Origin: JAAYDY01 sp964500225
GTDB lineage: Bacteria; Planctomycetota; Phycisphaerae; FEN-1346; JAACEH01
Length of the DNA stretch: 47,587 bases
Direction of reading: 5' to 3'
NCBI GenBank assembly: GCA_964500225.1
Contig: CAZCOA010000020.1
Location: 1-47,587, forward strand
Position 1 is the stretch's first letter; each line of letters opens with the position of its first letter. The notes under the pieces were generated by a model. That model saw only the letters and a list, made by a program, of their open reading frames with translations, ran no database searches and was not told the origin of the DNA. Of the stretch, positions 7,291-14,951 are shown piece after piece. Both the position numbers and the translations under genes were made by a program.

Positions 7291-9507
7291 TCACCCGCTG
7301 ATGTTCTGCGCCCGCCGGATGAACATGTCCTGTTCCTTGCGGCTCAGGTCGGTAAAATGCACGTTCCAGCCGCAGACCCGCACCTGCAATCCACGGTACT
7401 TTTCGGGGTGTGCCTGCGCGTCGATCAGGGTGTCGGCATCGAAGACGTTGAACTGGATGGCGATACCGTGCCGCTGCATGTAGGTGTTGAGCAGTGTCCT
7501 CATGGCGGCCAAGCCCTCGTCTCCCTCGACGGTGGCCGGATGCAGCATGACATCGAGGGGGAAATCGCCCGGGTGCAGCGCGGAGTCCATTCGTGTGGCC
7601 GAGCGGATGAGGGCGGTCACGCCGTTGATATCCATTCCCATGGTGGGCGAGATGTTCTTGGAGATTTCCTCGCCGGCCAGACGTCCGTCGGGCGTCGCTC
7701 CGGTCTTCTGTCCGTGAGTGAGGTAGTATCTGGGAGGCGTGTGCATTGACGCCAGATAGAAACCGCCGCGACTGTTGGGGCGCATGTTGATCTTATTGCC
7801 GAGAAAACGGGAAAGCGTTTCGGCGTAGGCGTCCACGGCATCGATGCCGTTGCCATACTTGTTCTTGCTCTGAAGCATTCTGAGCCGCAGCTTCTCGTGG
7901 CCTTTCCAGTTGTTTCGGAGAGTGTCCTTGAGCTGCTGAAGCGACAACTCCTGTCTCTCGAAGACAAATTCCTTGACTGCCATCATGGCGTCTACGGCGG
8001 TGGCGAACCCGGCGGTAAGAATGGACGACAGGTTATAGACCGATCCGTCCTGGAAGGCATCGCGCGCCGTGGCAAGGCTGTTTTCGATGGTAGCCGAATA
8101 GACGTTGGTCGGGTTGATGAAGCTCAAGTATTGCTCGAACTCGTTGGCACAACGGATCGCGGATTCGATAATGTGATCGAGCTGTTTCAGATAGGCGGCA
8201 TGAAAATCGTCGAACGTTCGGATTGCATCAAGATCGCCTGTGCGACAACCGAGATCGATTCCGGCGAAAGGATCCACCCCGTCGTAGAGCACCAGTTCGA
8301 GCGGCTTGAGCATGTTCAGATAGGCGACGATCGTGGTGTTGCCGCGTGCCCGGGGAACAAACTCATAGCAGCCCGTGATGTCGCAGGTGCGGGCTTCCTC
8401 TTCGGTGGCGCCATAGCCCATCATGGCCCGCTTGATGGACGGCTCGCAGAGGAAGACCATGCTGTTATGACCGCGCCGGATCATGTCCACGGCCTTGTTG
8501 ATGAATTCCACCGGCGTGTTCGGGGCAATTTTCAATTGCAGCTTCGGAGAACAAATGTCCAGTTTGTCGAACACGTCGAGGATCAAGTAGGACAACTCGT
8601 TGATTTCGCTTTGCCCGTCGCGTCGGGTGCCGCCCAGGTAGAAGGGATGGCCCCACGGATTGGCGATGGAGGCAAACTGCATCATGAAGTACGCGAAGAA
8701 CTCGCGGATCTGGCTTTCGCTGTAACGCCCCTGCTGGATATCCCTGCGGTAGTAGGGATAAACCGTGCGGTCCAGGTTGCCGAGCGAGCGAACCTGGAGC
8801 CGGTCCACGTACTCGCTGATCATGAAGTAGAGGTAGATCAGTTGAAGGACCTCGTAGGTGTTCGTGGGAGGCCCTTGGATGAGAGCATCCAGACAGGCGG
8901 CACAGGCCAGCATGCGCTCGTCGCCATGGGCATGCTCCAGTGCCTGGTCACGGAAGCGTGTGAGGAGCTCCAGGATGGCCGTGTAGGTGATCTCGATACC
9001 TTCGAAATAGGCCTCGGCCTCGGGCGTCAACCGGCCGCTTTCCTGCCGCCGGCGGCGGTAACTTCGAGCTCGCTCACGGATGCCAGGAAAACCGAGGGAA
9101 AACAGCGCATCCCAGTCGGGGACGGAGTGGTCGAAGTCCTTGCCCATGCCGCACGCGCCCGACTGCTTGAGGTTCTGCATAAGTTGCAGGTTCGTCAACC
9201 GCGTGTCATCCACTTCGCGGTCCCACTTTGCGACAAGTCCGTCGAGAGGACGGTTCCAGCGGTCATGGCAGCCAAAAGCAACGAACCAGTCGCGCGGACT
9301 AACGTCAATGCGGATATGCCTAACAACGTACTCGAAGGCCCTCGCCTTCACGATCGGATGCGGAAGGTGCTTCAATTCATCCGCCAGTTTCAGGACACTG
9401 GCCTTGATCGTCTCGTTATCCAGACCGGTATCGGGATCGAAGGCGGGATCCTTGAATTTGCTCCACAGATAGGCCATGTCCTGCTGGAGCGCGTCGGTTG
9501 CAATCAT
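7291..9507 (-). CDS. Glycyl radical enzyme (pyruvate formate-lyase family), substrate unknown
   Basis: A 738-residue glycyl radical enzyme. The glycyl radical loop near the C-terminus is RVCGWN, with Gly713 as the radical site. The active-site loop is TGCYEF: Cys380 is the thiyl-radical residue and Glu382 fits the general acid/base of the GCxE dehydratase and lyase group. True pyruvate formate-lyase has two adjacent Cys here, so this enzyme is probably not a PFL. The common GCVE is replaced by GCYE, so I do not assign a substrate. Such enzymes are oxygen-sensitive, implying an anaerobic host. GAGGG at 9514-9518 supports the start. The activase gene follows directly. Confidence 0.9.
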   Translation of the reverse strand: MIATDALQQDMAYLWSKFKDPAFDPDTGLDNETIKASVLKLADELKHLPHPIVKARAFEYVVRHIRIDVSPRDWFVAFGCHDRWNRPLDGLVAKWDREVDDTRLTNLQLMQNLKQSGACGMGKDFDHSVPDWDALFSLGFPGIRERARSYRRRRQESGRLTPEAEAYFEGIEITYTAILELLTRFRDQALEHAHGDERMLACAACLDALIQGPPTNTYEVLQLIYLYFMISEYVDRLQVRSLGNLDRTVYPYYRRDIQQGRYSESQIREFFAYFMMQFASIANPWGHPFYLGGTRRDGQSEINELSYLILDVFDKLDICSPKLQLKIAPNTPVEFINKAVDMIRRGHNSMVFLCEPSIKRAMMGYGATEEEARTCDITGCYEFVPRARGNTTIVAYLNMLKPLELVLYDGVDPFAGIDLGCRTGDLDAIRTFDDFHAAYLKQLDHIIESAIRCANEFEQYLSFINPTNVYSATIENSLATARDAFQDGSVYNLSSILTAGFATAVDAMMAVKEFVFERQELSLQQLKDTLRNNWKGHEKLRLRMLQSKNKYGNGIDAVDAYAETLSRFLGNKINMRPNSRGGFYLASMHTPPRYYLTHGQKTGATPDGRLAGEEISKNISPTMGMDINGVTALIRSATRMDSALHPGDFPLDVMLHPATVEGDEGLAAMRTLLNTYMQRHGIAIQFNVFDADTLIDAQAHPEKYRGLQVRVCGWNVHFTDLSRKEQDMFIRRAQNISG

Positions 9508-9582
9508 GTCATACCCTCGCGCCGTAACACATTGCCTCGGAAGGCATTACACATCCATGCTCTCCCTTGGTCGTCATTTACG

Positions 9583-9611
9583 ATTATACTCCCGTGTGCC
9601 CCCCGGGACAA
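9583..9611 (-). promoter_or_regulatory. Promoter of the glycyl radical enzyme operon
   Basis: A perfect TATAAT (- strand, 9583-9588) sits 17 nt from TTGTCC (9606-9611, four of six matches). Transcription would start near 9576, leaving a leader of about 69 nt. That leader holds a small hairpin (TGCCT/AGGCA, 9532-9545) shortly upstream of the ribosome site. Confidence 0.65.
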
Positions 9612-9755
9612 TGCACCACATCATGCGCAGAATGCACTATCCACAGCACCATTCGCAGGTTGCCGTCCGTCGCCCGCAGGCATCTTTGCGTAGTCGGCAA
9701 GAGACCCCCTCGGACGATGTGGCGAAGCCGATGAGCACGCCAGGGTCCACGGACC

Positions 9756-9784
9756 TTGACTTCGGCGGCTTCGGTTGGGATTAT
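9756..9784 (+). promoter_or_regulatory. Candidate promoter of the HAD-phosphatase gene
   Basis: TTGACT (9756-9761), a 17-nt spacer and GATTAT (9779-9784) lie just upstream of the strong ribosome site AGGAGGGG (9794-9801). The 303-nt interval 9508-9810 between the divergent genes holds this promoter and the opposing one at 9583-9611; I see no gene in it. Confidence 0.45.
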
Positions 9785-9810
9785 GCCCGGAACAGGAGGG
9801 GAAGCAAGCG

Positions 9811-10395
9811 ATGGCCCTGAAGGCGATGCTCTTCGACATGGATGGAACGCTGACGCGGCCGCTGCTGGATTTCGCGGCGATCAAGCGGGAAATCGGCATT
9901 CCGACGACGTCGTTCATCCTCGAAGCGACGGAGACAATGACGCCGGCCGAGCGTGAGCGGGCCATGGCCATCGTGGAGCGGCACGAGCAGGAGGCGGCAG
10001 AACGATCGGAACTGAATGACGGCGTGTTGCCGCTACTGGCGGAGTTGGACCGCCGCGGCATCCTGACGGGCATCATCACGCGCAACAGTCGCCGCAGTTG
10101 CGAGGTGGTGATGGCGCGGCACGGACTGAGTTTCTCGGTCCTCGTGTGCCGCGAGAGTGCTCCAGCGAAACCCTCGCCGGAGGGGATTCTTCTGGCGCTG
10201 CAACAGTTGGGGGTGGATGCCGCCTCGGCCGTTTATGTCGGGGACCACCTGATCGACCTTCAGGCCGGACATGCCGCCGGCACGCGGACCATCCTGGTGA
10301 CCAACGGGCACGACAAGGGGTTCCACGTAGAGGCAGACTTCGTGGTCGCCGGCCCTGGGGACATCGTCGGCTTGCTGGACGATTTGCAGGCATAG
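9811..10395 (+). CDS. HAD-superfamily phosphatase, phosphoglycolate-phosphatase-like
   Basis: A 194-residue haloacid dehalogenase-type phosphatase. All four motifs are present: DMDGT (Asp9 nucleophile, Asp11), IITRNS (motif II), the Lys of APAKPSPEG (motif III) and VYVGDHLIDLQAG (motif IV). A helical cap lies between motifs I and II. Family members act on phosphoglycolate, pyrophosphate or sugar phosphates; nothing here fixes the substrate. The start at 9811 is chosen because AGGAGGGG lies 9 nt before it; a TTG at 9775 would place that site inside the gene. It is separated from the ABC genes downstream by their own promoter. Confidence 0.85.
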   Translation: MALKAMLFDMDGTLTRPLLDFAAIKREIGIPTTSFILEATETMTPAERERAMAIVERHEQEAAERSELNDGVLPLLAELDRRGILTGIITRNSRRSCEVVMARHGLSFSVLVCRESAPAKPSPEGILLALQQLGVDAASAVYVGDHLIDLQAGHAAGTRTILVTNGHDKGFHVEADFVVAGPGDIVGLLDDLQA

Positions 10396-10400
10396 CGCGT

Positions 10401-10429
10401 TAGAAAACCGGCTGCAACTCTGCTATAAT
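10401..10429 (+). promoter_or_regulatory. Extended -10 promoter of the ABC/LolA-like operon
   Basis: A perfect TATAAT (10424-10429) is preceded by TGC, giving an extended -10 element. TAGAAA (10401-10406) lies 17 nt upstream and matches the -35 consensus at four positions. Transcription would start near 10436, about 43 nt before the permease start. It lies directly after the HAD gene stop. Confidence 0.65.
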
Positions 10430-10478
10430 CCCGCGAACGTCAGCATAAGGAACAATCCGGGCGTCCGGTGGAACAACC

Positions 10479-11573
10479 ATGGCTTCGTATCTGGCTCTGA
10501 AGAATCTTCGGCTTCGCAAGGCCCGCACGGTCATCAGCGTGGTGGCGGTCGGCGTGGGTATCATGACATTGCTGGTGGTCCGCGGACTGGCCGTGGGCAC
10601 GATCGGCGAGGTGGCCCAGCGGATGAACAGTGTTCGGGCGGATCTGCTGGTCTTCGACAAGAGCCACAACACCATGATGCATAGCATGACGATGCGGCCC
10701 GGGTACGCCGAACTCATCAGCGTGATGCCGGGCGTCGAACGGGTGGTGCCTGTGCTGAACGAATCGATCAAGCTGGCCGGCCAGCCGCAGACGATCTTCG
10801 CGGTGCCGGCAACCGCGTTCGACATGTTCGGCGGCGCGGAACACGTGGTCGAGGGCAGATTGTATGCTCCGGACTCCATGGAGATGATCGTTGACACGGT
10901 TCTGGCACGCGAGGCGCGCCTTCATGTCGGCGATGAGCTGGAGTTCCGCGGCGACAAGTACCGTATTGTGGGCATCGTCAAGGAGGGGGTGGCCGGCCGC
11001 GTCTTCATGTCGTACGAGACGATGGTGCGGGTCATGCAACACGGCGAGCGGCGAGCCAACATGCTGATGGTCAAGGCCGCCTCGCCCGGCGACGTCAGGA
11101 GAATTGCCGAGCAGATCACCGACATCGGTCTGATTGTCGTCGACAAGGGCAACTACTACGACGTGGTCGCCGGAGACTTGCGAGGGCTGGACCAGTACAC
11201 GTGGGCAACGACCGGCGTGACGCTGGTCGTGAGCCTTCTGACGATCCTTCTGACGATGTTCACGATCATCCAGGAACAGACCCGCGAGATCGGCATCCTG
11301 AAGAGCCTGGGCGCGACCAACGGCTACGTGATGCGTTTGGTCTTCATGCAGAGCCTGCTGATCTGCATGGCGGGCGTCCTGGTCGGGTATGCCATGTCGT
11401 ACGGGGCCAAACTGGTCATCAAGAAGATTCTGCCGCTGATGACCGTGACCTTCGGCTGGCCCCTGCTGACCATCGCGCTGGCCATCGGCCTGGCCGGGGC
11501 GCTGCTCGGGGCGTGGTACCCCGCGTACCGAGCGTCGCGGCTCGATCCGGTGGAAACGCTGAATTACGAATAA
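10479..11573 (+). CDS. ABC transporter permease of the LolC/MacB/FtsX type
   Basis: A 364-residue membrane protein with the classic topology of this class: one helix near the N-terminus (about 17-38), a large periplasmic domain (about 40-235), and three C-terminal helices (about 243-265, 288-310 and 325-345). The cytoplasmic EIGILKSLGAT segment before helix 3 is the FtsX/MacB coupling region, and the YPAYRASRLDPVE tail is typical. Such permeases do not move solutes through a channel but use ATP-driven motions to release lipoproteins or peptides (LolCDE, MacB). The ATPase gene follows after 45 nt and a LolA-like exported protein lies two genes on, favouring a lipoprotein-release role (inference). 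Confidence 0.88.
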   Translation: MASYLALKNLRLRKARTVISVVAVGVGIMTLLVVRGLAVGTIGEVAQRMNSVRADLLVFDKSHNTMMHSMTMRPGYAELISVMPGVERVVPVLNESIKLAGQPQTIFAVPATAFDMFGGAEHVVEGRLYAPDSMEMIVDTVLAREARLHVGDELEFRGDKYRIVGIVKEGVAGRVFMSYETMVRVMQHGERRANMLMVKAASPGDVRRIAEQITDIGLIVVDKGNYYDVVAGDLRGLDQYTWATTGVTLVVSLLTILLTMFTIIQEQTREIGILKSLGATNGYVMRLVFMQSLLICMAGVLVGYAMSYGAKLVIKKILPLMTVTFGWPLLTIALAIGLAGALLGAWYPAYRASRLDPVETLNYE

Positions 11574-11618
11574 TCGTTCCTCCGGGAACGTCCATAGGTC
11601 GGGAAGGCGGTTGCGGCA

Positions 11619-12284
11619 ATGCCGATGATTGACGTGCAGGATCTTCACAAGAGTTATCACACGCGGGATCTGGAGACTCCGGTGCTGCACGGCATCACGC
11701 TGCGCATCGAGCGCGGCGAGTTCGTGGCGCTGATGGGGCCGAGCGGCTGCGGCAAGAGCACCCTGCTCTACTGCCTCGGGCTGATGACTCACTTCGACAG
11801 CGGTTCGGTAACCATCGACGGAACGGACGTTGCCGCCCTGAGCGAGCCGGAGCGGGCCCGGATGCGCCGCGAGCGGATGGGATTCGTGTTTCAGCGTTTC
11901 AATCTGCTTCCGGCCCTGACGGCAGAGGAAAACATCGGCCTGACACTACGTCTGCGCGGCCAGCCCCGACACGATGGGGTGATGGAGTTGCTCGAACAAA
12001 TCCAACTGGCCGACAAACGGCACCATCGGCCGTCGGCCCTGAGCATCGGCGAGCAACAACGCGTCGCCCTGGCCCGCAGCCTGATCGGGCGTCCGAGCAT
12101 CCTCTTCGCCGACGAGCCGACGGGCAACCTGGACTCGGAAAACGGCAACCGGGTGCTCAGTCTGATCCGTCACTACCACCGTGACATGGGGCAGACCGTG
12201 GTGATGGTGACGCACAATGAAGAGGCGGCCGGTTGGGCCGACCGTGTGGTCCGAATGCGCGACGGGCGATGCCTGGATGGTTGA
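11619..12284 (+). CDS. ABC transporter ATPase of the LolD/MacB type
   Basis: A 221-residue nucleotide-binding subunit, the expected partner of the permease just upstream. Walker A is GPSGCGKST (40-48), the Q-loop Gln is Gln92, the signature is LSIGE (141-145), Walker B is ILFADE (161-166) followed by PTGNLD, and the switch His is His199 in VTHN. The signature has Ile in place of the first Gly of LSGGE, a small departure. Two ATGs (11619 and 11625) are possible; GGGAAGG at 11601-11607 serves either. The last eight bases overlap the next gene, indicating translational coupling. Confidence 0.92.
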   Translation: MPMIDVQDLHKSYHTRDLETPVLHGITLRIERGEFVALMGPSGCGKSTLLYCLGLMTHFDSGSVTIDGTDVAALSEPERARMRRERMGFVFQRFNLLPALTAEENIGLTLRLRGQPRHDGVMELLEQIQLADKRHHRPSALSIGEQQRVALARSLIGRPSILFADEPTGNLDSENGNRVLSLIRHYHRDMGQTVVMVTHNEEAAGWADRVVRMRDGRCLDG

Positions 12285-12987
12285 GAACGAATCGGACATG
12301 CTCGCTCCGGAATTCGCCGAGGTCCGGCTGACGGCCGACCGGCAACTCAATTTCCGTGCGTGGTTTTACCCGTTCATCCTGCTGCTGGCGGGCGTAGCCG
12401 TCACCAGCGGTCCTTGGCTGGGGATTCGTCGCGACTGGACCTTCCTGGTCATGTTGCTGGGCTACATGTCGCTGGCCTGCACGTTCTTTCCACTGCCGAC
12501 AACGCCTGTGGTGGTCCTTGCGGCCTCACCGCAAGCACTGGGACTCGATCCCTGGATTCTGGCGGCGGTCTGCACGATTGGGACGTGCATCGCCAATATG
12601 CACGATTACTATCTGGTCACGTTCTTCTACCGTTTCCGACCCGTGCAGCGCATCCGCAGGTCGGCACTCTATGTGAAGGCGGCCCGCTGGTTCGAGCGCG
12701 CTCCGTTTGTGACCCTGGCGGCGGCAAGTTTCCTGCCAATCCCGATCGACTTCGTGCGGCTGCTGGCCATCAGCCAGGGCTACTCGCGGCGAAAGTTCGT
12801 TCTGGCCAGCGCGTTGGGGCGCTGGCCTCGGTACTTCCTGCTGGCCTATTTCACCGATCGGTTCAACCTCGGCTGGCAATGGGTGTTGGCCGTGGCGGCC
12901 GTGACAGTGCTCGTCGGCGCGTGGCGAGGGTTGCCGCGCGTCGTTCGTGTTCTGGCAAATCTGAAGGCAAAGGAGCAGACCTCATGA
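12277..12987 (+). CDS. VTT/DedA-like (SNARE-associated domain) membrane protein
   Basis: A 236-residue inner-membrane protein. Hydrophobic segments lie at about 27-50, 55-78, 85-108, 140-165 and 190-215. The FFPLPTTPV stretch, FLPIPIDFVRLLA and the GRWPRYFL motif near a re-entrant loop resemble the VTT (DedA) fold, whose members include flippases for polyprenyl-phosphate or phosphatidylethanolamine lipids. The assignment rests on these motifs only. The start at 12277 overlaps the ATPase gene by 8 nt; an alternative ATG at 12298 is possible. The stop overlaps the next start (ATGA), so it is translated together with both neighbours. Confidence 0.65.
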   Translation: MVENESDMLAPEFAEVRLTADRQLNFRAWFYPFILLLAGVAVTSGPWLGIRRDWTFLVMLLGYMSLACTFFPLPTTPVVVLAASPQALGLDPWILAAVCTIGTCIANMHDYYLVTFFYRFRPVQRIRRSALYVKAARWFERAPFVTLAAASFLPIPIDFVRLLAISQGYSRRKFVLASALGRWPRYFLLAYFTDRFNLGWQWVLAVAAVTVLVGAWRGLPRVVRVLANLKAKEQTS

Positions 12988-13898
12988 ACCTCCGACTGAC
13001 CGGCACAATCGCAACCGCCTGTGTGATCCTCGGAGCGGCGTCTGTCGCTGTGTGGGCGCAGGCAGCCACGGACGGACCGGCCGCGACGCCGGCCCCGGCC
13101 GTGACAACGCCGAAGGAGACGCCGCCGGCCGTCACATCCCCCGCGAACGATACCCCGGTCCAGCCGATGCCGCCTGATGACGGCAAGGCGACAGGCGCCG
13201 AAGAGCCTCCAGCGGCCGATCCGAACGTGGATCGGATTCTGCGTCTGGCCGAAGAGGCGGGCAAGAAGATCGACCGCCTTGCGGCCGACTTCGATTACGA
13301 CGAGTACGAGACGTTGCTGGATGACCGCCAGTTTTATGAGGGACGCATCATCTACCGCAAGCCGAACCGCATCTTTATGGAGTTTACATCGGGATCGAAG
13401 CAGTCGTTCCGATTCGACGGTCGGTTGTTCGTGGACGATCGGCCGCAGCAAAGGGTGCGTCACATCTATGTCATGCGCAAGCCCGCGGAGCCGGAAATGG
13501 AAGACCTGGACATCGACAAGGTGCCTTTTCCACTGCCGTTCGGCCAGAAGCGGGATAAGGTGCTGCGGACCTTCGACGTGACGTACGTCGGCAAAGAGGT
13601 GCTCGGGCCGTGGGCCGGCCCCAGCCGGCGAGCCAAGGCGACCGACAAGACCGAGTGCGAGAAAATGACACTGATTCCCAAGCCGCACAGCCCCATGGCC
13701 AAGGACTACCAGCGGATGGAATTCTGGGTGAACGGCGAATCAGGGCTGCCGGCGCAGGTTCGGATGATCGACAAGTCGGATCGGATTCTGACGGTGCGTT
13801 TCAGCAACCTGGAGACGGGCGAAAAGATCGACGCTCCGGATAGGATCTTCGAGGAACAACCGCTGCCCAGCGGGTGGGACCGGTTCATGCACGAATAG
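12984..13898 (+). CDS. LolA-like exported outer-membrane lipoprotein carrier protein
   Basis: A 304-residue protein with a signal peptide (about 1-26, cleavage near VWAQA), a Pro/Ala/Thr-rich linker (about 29-75) and a LolA-like half-barrel. Family-like features are the YEGRIIYRKPNRIFMEF strand pair, the FRFDGRLFVDD turn, and a C-terminal region of the form EFWVNGESGLPAQVRMIDKS ending in a Phe-Glu-rich strand. LolA shuttles lipoproteins across the periplasm after an ABC complex frees them. AAAGGAG lies 8 nt before the ATG, which overlaps the previous stop as ATGA. Related planctomycetal proteins are often annotated as DUF1571; I cannot tell the two apart without a profile search. Confidence 0.72.
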   Translation: MNLRLTGTIATACVILGAASVAVWAQAATDGPAATPAPAVTTPKETPPAVTSPANDTPVQPMPPDDGKATGAEEPPAADPNVDRILRLAEEAGKKIDRLAADFDYDEYETLLDDRQFYEGRIIYRKPNRIFMEFTSGSKQSFRFDGRLFVDDRPQQRVRHIYVMRKPAEPEMEDLDIDKVPFPLPFGQKRDKVLRTFDVTYVGKEVLGPWAGPSRRAKATDKTECEKMTLIPKPHSPMAKDYQRMEFWVNGESGLPAQVRMIDKSDRILTVRFSNLETGEKIDAPDRIFEEQPLPSGWDRFMHE

Positions 13899-14033
13899 TT
13901 CACAGAGGGCATTGCTGCTGCGAACCGCGACAGGGGCATGGCATGCCTCAGAAAGGCACTCGATCCGCCGGGGACTTGATTGTGCGTAGGGCTGCCTCTC
14001 GGCGCCGGTCGGGAATTGCGCCGCAGGGCCACA

Positions 14034-14459
14034 TTACTTCGCCAACATCCCGGCAACCTTCTCGGCAATTCGCTTCAGTTCGGCGGGGTCGGCCTGTTGA
14101 GCGGGCCATGGGCGCTGGAGACCATCGCCTGTGCGGCGGGGAATCAGGTGAACGTGCATGTGCATGACCACCTGGCCGGCACAGCGGCCGTGGTTCTGGA
14201 GAATGTTCATGCCCTCTGCCCCGACCGCCCGCATCAGCGCCGGTGCGACGCGAGCAGCCAGCTCGAATACACCGGCGGCCACCGCCGGCGGAACGTCTTC
14301 GACCCCCACGTAGTGCTCCCTGGGAATCACCAGCGTGTGGCCCGCAGCAATAGGGCCAATGTCCATGAAGGCATAGGCCACGTCGGACTCCGCCACCTTT
14401 ACCGAGGGGATCCGTCCGGCGACGATCTTGCAGAAGACGCACTGCGGATCAGCGGCCAT
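14034..14459 (-). CDS. HIT-family (histidine triad) nucleotide hydrolase/transferase
   Basis: A 141-residue HIT protein, similar to Hint/HinT purine nucleoside phosphoramidases. The triad is H100-M-H102-V-H104-L-I. The N-terminal CVFCKI pair (Cys7, Cys10) with His49 fits the zinc site found in many bacterial members. Hint-type enzymes cleave AMP-lysine or adenylated intermediates, including those from lysyl-tRNA synthetase. It lies just past the terminator that ends the ribosomal operon, so it is probably transcribed separately or by read-through. Its 3' end faces the LolA-like gene. Confidence 0.88.
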   Translation of the reverse strand: MAADPQCVFCKIVAGRIPSVKVAESDVAYAFMDIGPIAAGHTLVIPREHYVGVEDVPPAVAAGVFELAARVAPALMRAVGAEGMNILQNHGRCAGQVVMHMHVHLIPRRTGDGLQRPWPAQQADPAELKRIAEKVAGMLAK

Positions 14460-14481
14460 GGCGTGTCTCCGCGAACACGGG

Positions 14482-14519
14482 AAAAGAAAAACCGCGCAGA
14501 GGCGTTTGCCCCTGCGCGG
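14482..14519 (-). terminator. Intrinsic terminator of the S10-spc-alpha operon
   Basis: On the - strand a 12-bp stem with one mismatch (14508-14519 with 14492-14503, core CCGCGCAG/CTGCGCGG, 4-nt loop) is followed by TTTTTCTTTT. It lies 13 nt after the rplQ stop and marks the end of the long ribosomal transcript. Confidence 0.93.
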
Positions 14520-14531
14520 CCGGTTTACCGA

Positions 14532-14945
14532 CTACTTTTTCTTCGGCTCTTCCTTTTCAACCTTCTTGGGCTTGATCTCGCTAAGTTCGAGACGGACACG
14601 CGTACCGGCGTCGCCCTTGCGAGGACGGGCCAGCTTGAGGATGCGGGTGTAGCCGCCGGCGCGGCCGGCGAACCGCGGCGCGATTTCCTCGCACAGCTTC
14701 TTGGCGACCTGCTCGTCCTGGAGACGCGATGCGACCAGACGGCGGGACGCAAGCTTGCTTCCGCCGTTCTGCCCGCGCTTGGCGAGGGTGATCAGCCGCT
14801 CGGCGAATCGCTGGACTTCCTTGGCCTTGGGCCGCGTGGTAACGATGGCCTCGTGCTCGAACAGGGCGGCCGCCAGGCTGCGCATGAGTGCGAGTCGGTG
14901 AGCCGGTGTACGATTGAGTTTCCTACCTTGTTTGCAGTGACGCAT
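14532..14945 (-). CDS. rplQ: 50S ribosomal protein L17 (bL17)
   Basis: A 137-residue bL17, the last gene of the ribosomal operon. The conserved N-terminal MRHCKQGRKLNRTPAHR and the LFEHEAIVTT segment are clear, and KLARPRKGDAGTRVRLEL marks the end of the family domain. The C-terminal tail is Lys/Glu-rich. It starts 6 nt after the rpoA stop with AAAGGAA overlapping the end of rpoA. This rpoA-rplQ ending is the usual bacterial order. Confidence 0.97.
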   Translation of the reverse strand: MRHCKQGRKLNRTPAHRLALMRSLAAALFEHEAIVTTRPKAKEVQRFAERLITLAKRGQNGGSKLASRRLVASRLQDEQVAKKLCEEIAPRFAGRAGGYTRILKLARPRKGDAGTRVRLELSEIKPKKVEKEEPKKK

Positions 14946-14951
14946 ACCTTG

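Noticed and set aside
7897..9693. Open frame of 598 codons opposite the glycyl radical enzyme gene
   Set aside because: Antisense shadow; it would also run over both divergent promoters in 9.58-9.78 kb.
10440..11792. Open frame of 450 codons opposite the permease gene
   Set aside because: His/Gln/Asp-rich antisense shadow; it would cross the promoter at 10.42 kb and the start of the ATPase gene.
12360..12983. Long upstream extension of the LolA-like frame (total 512 codons)
   Set aside because: The extension overlaps the whole VTT-like gene in another frame, is low in family signal, and a good ribosome site with an ATGA overlap marks the start at 12984 followed by a signal peptide.
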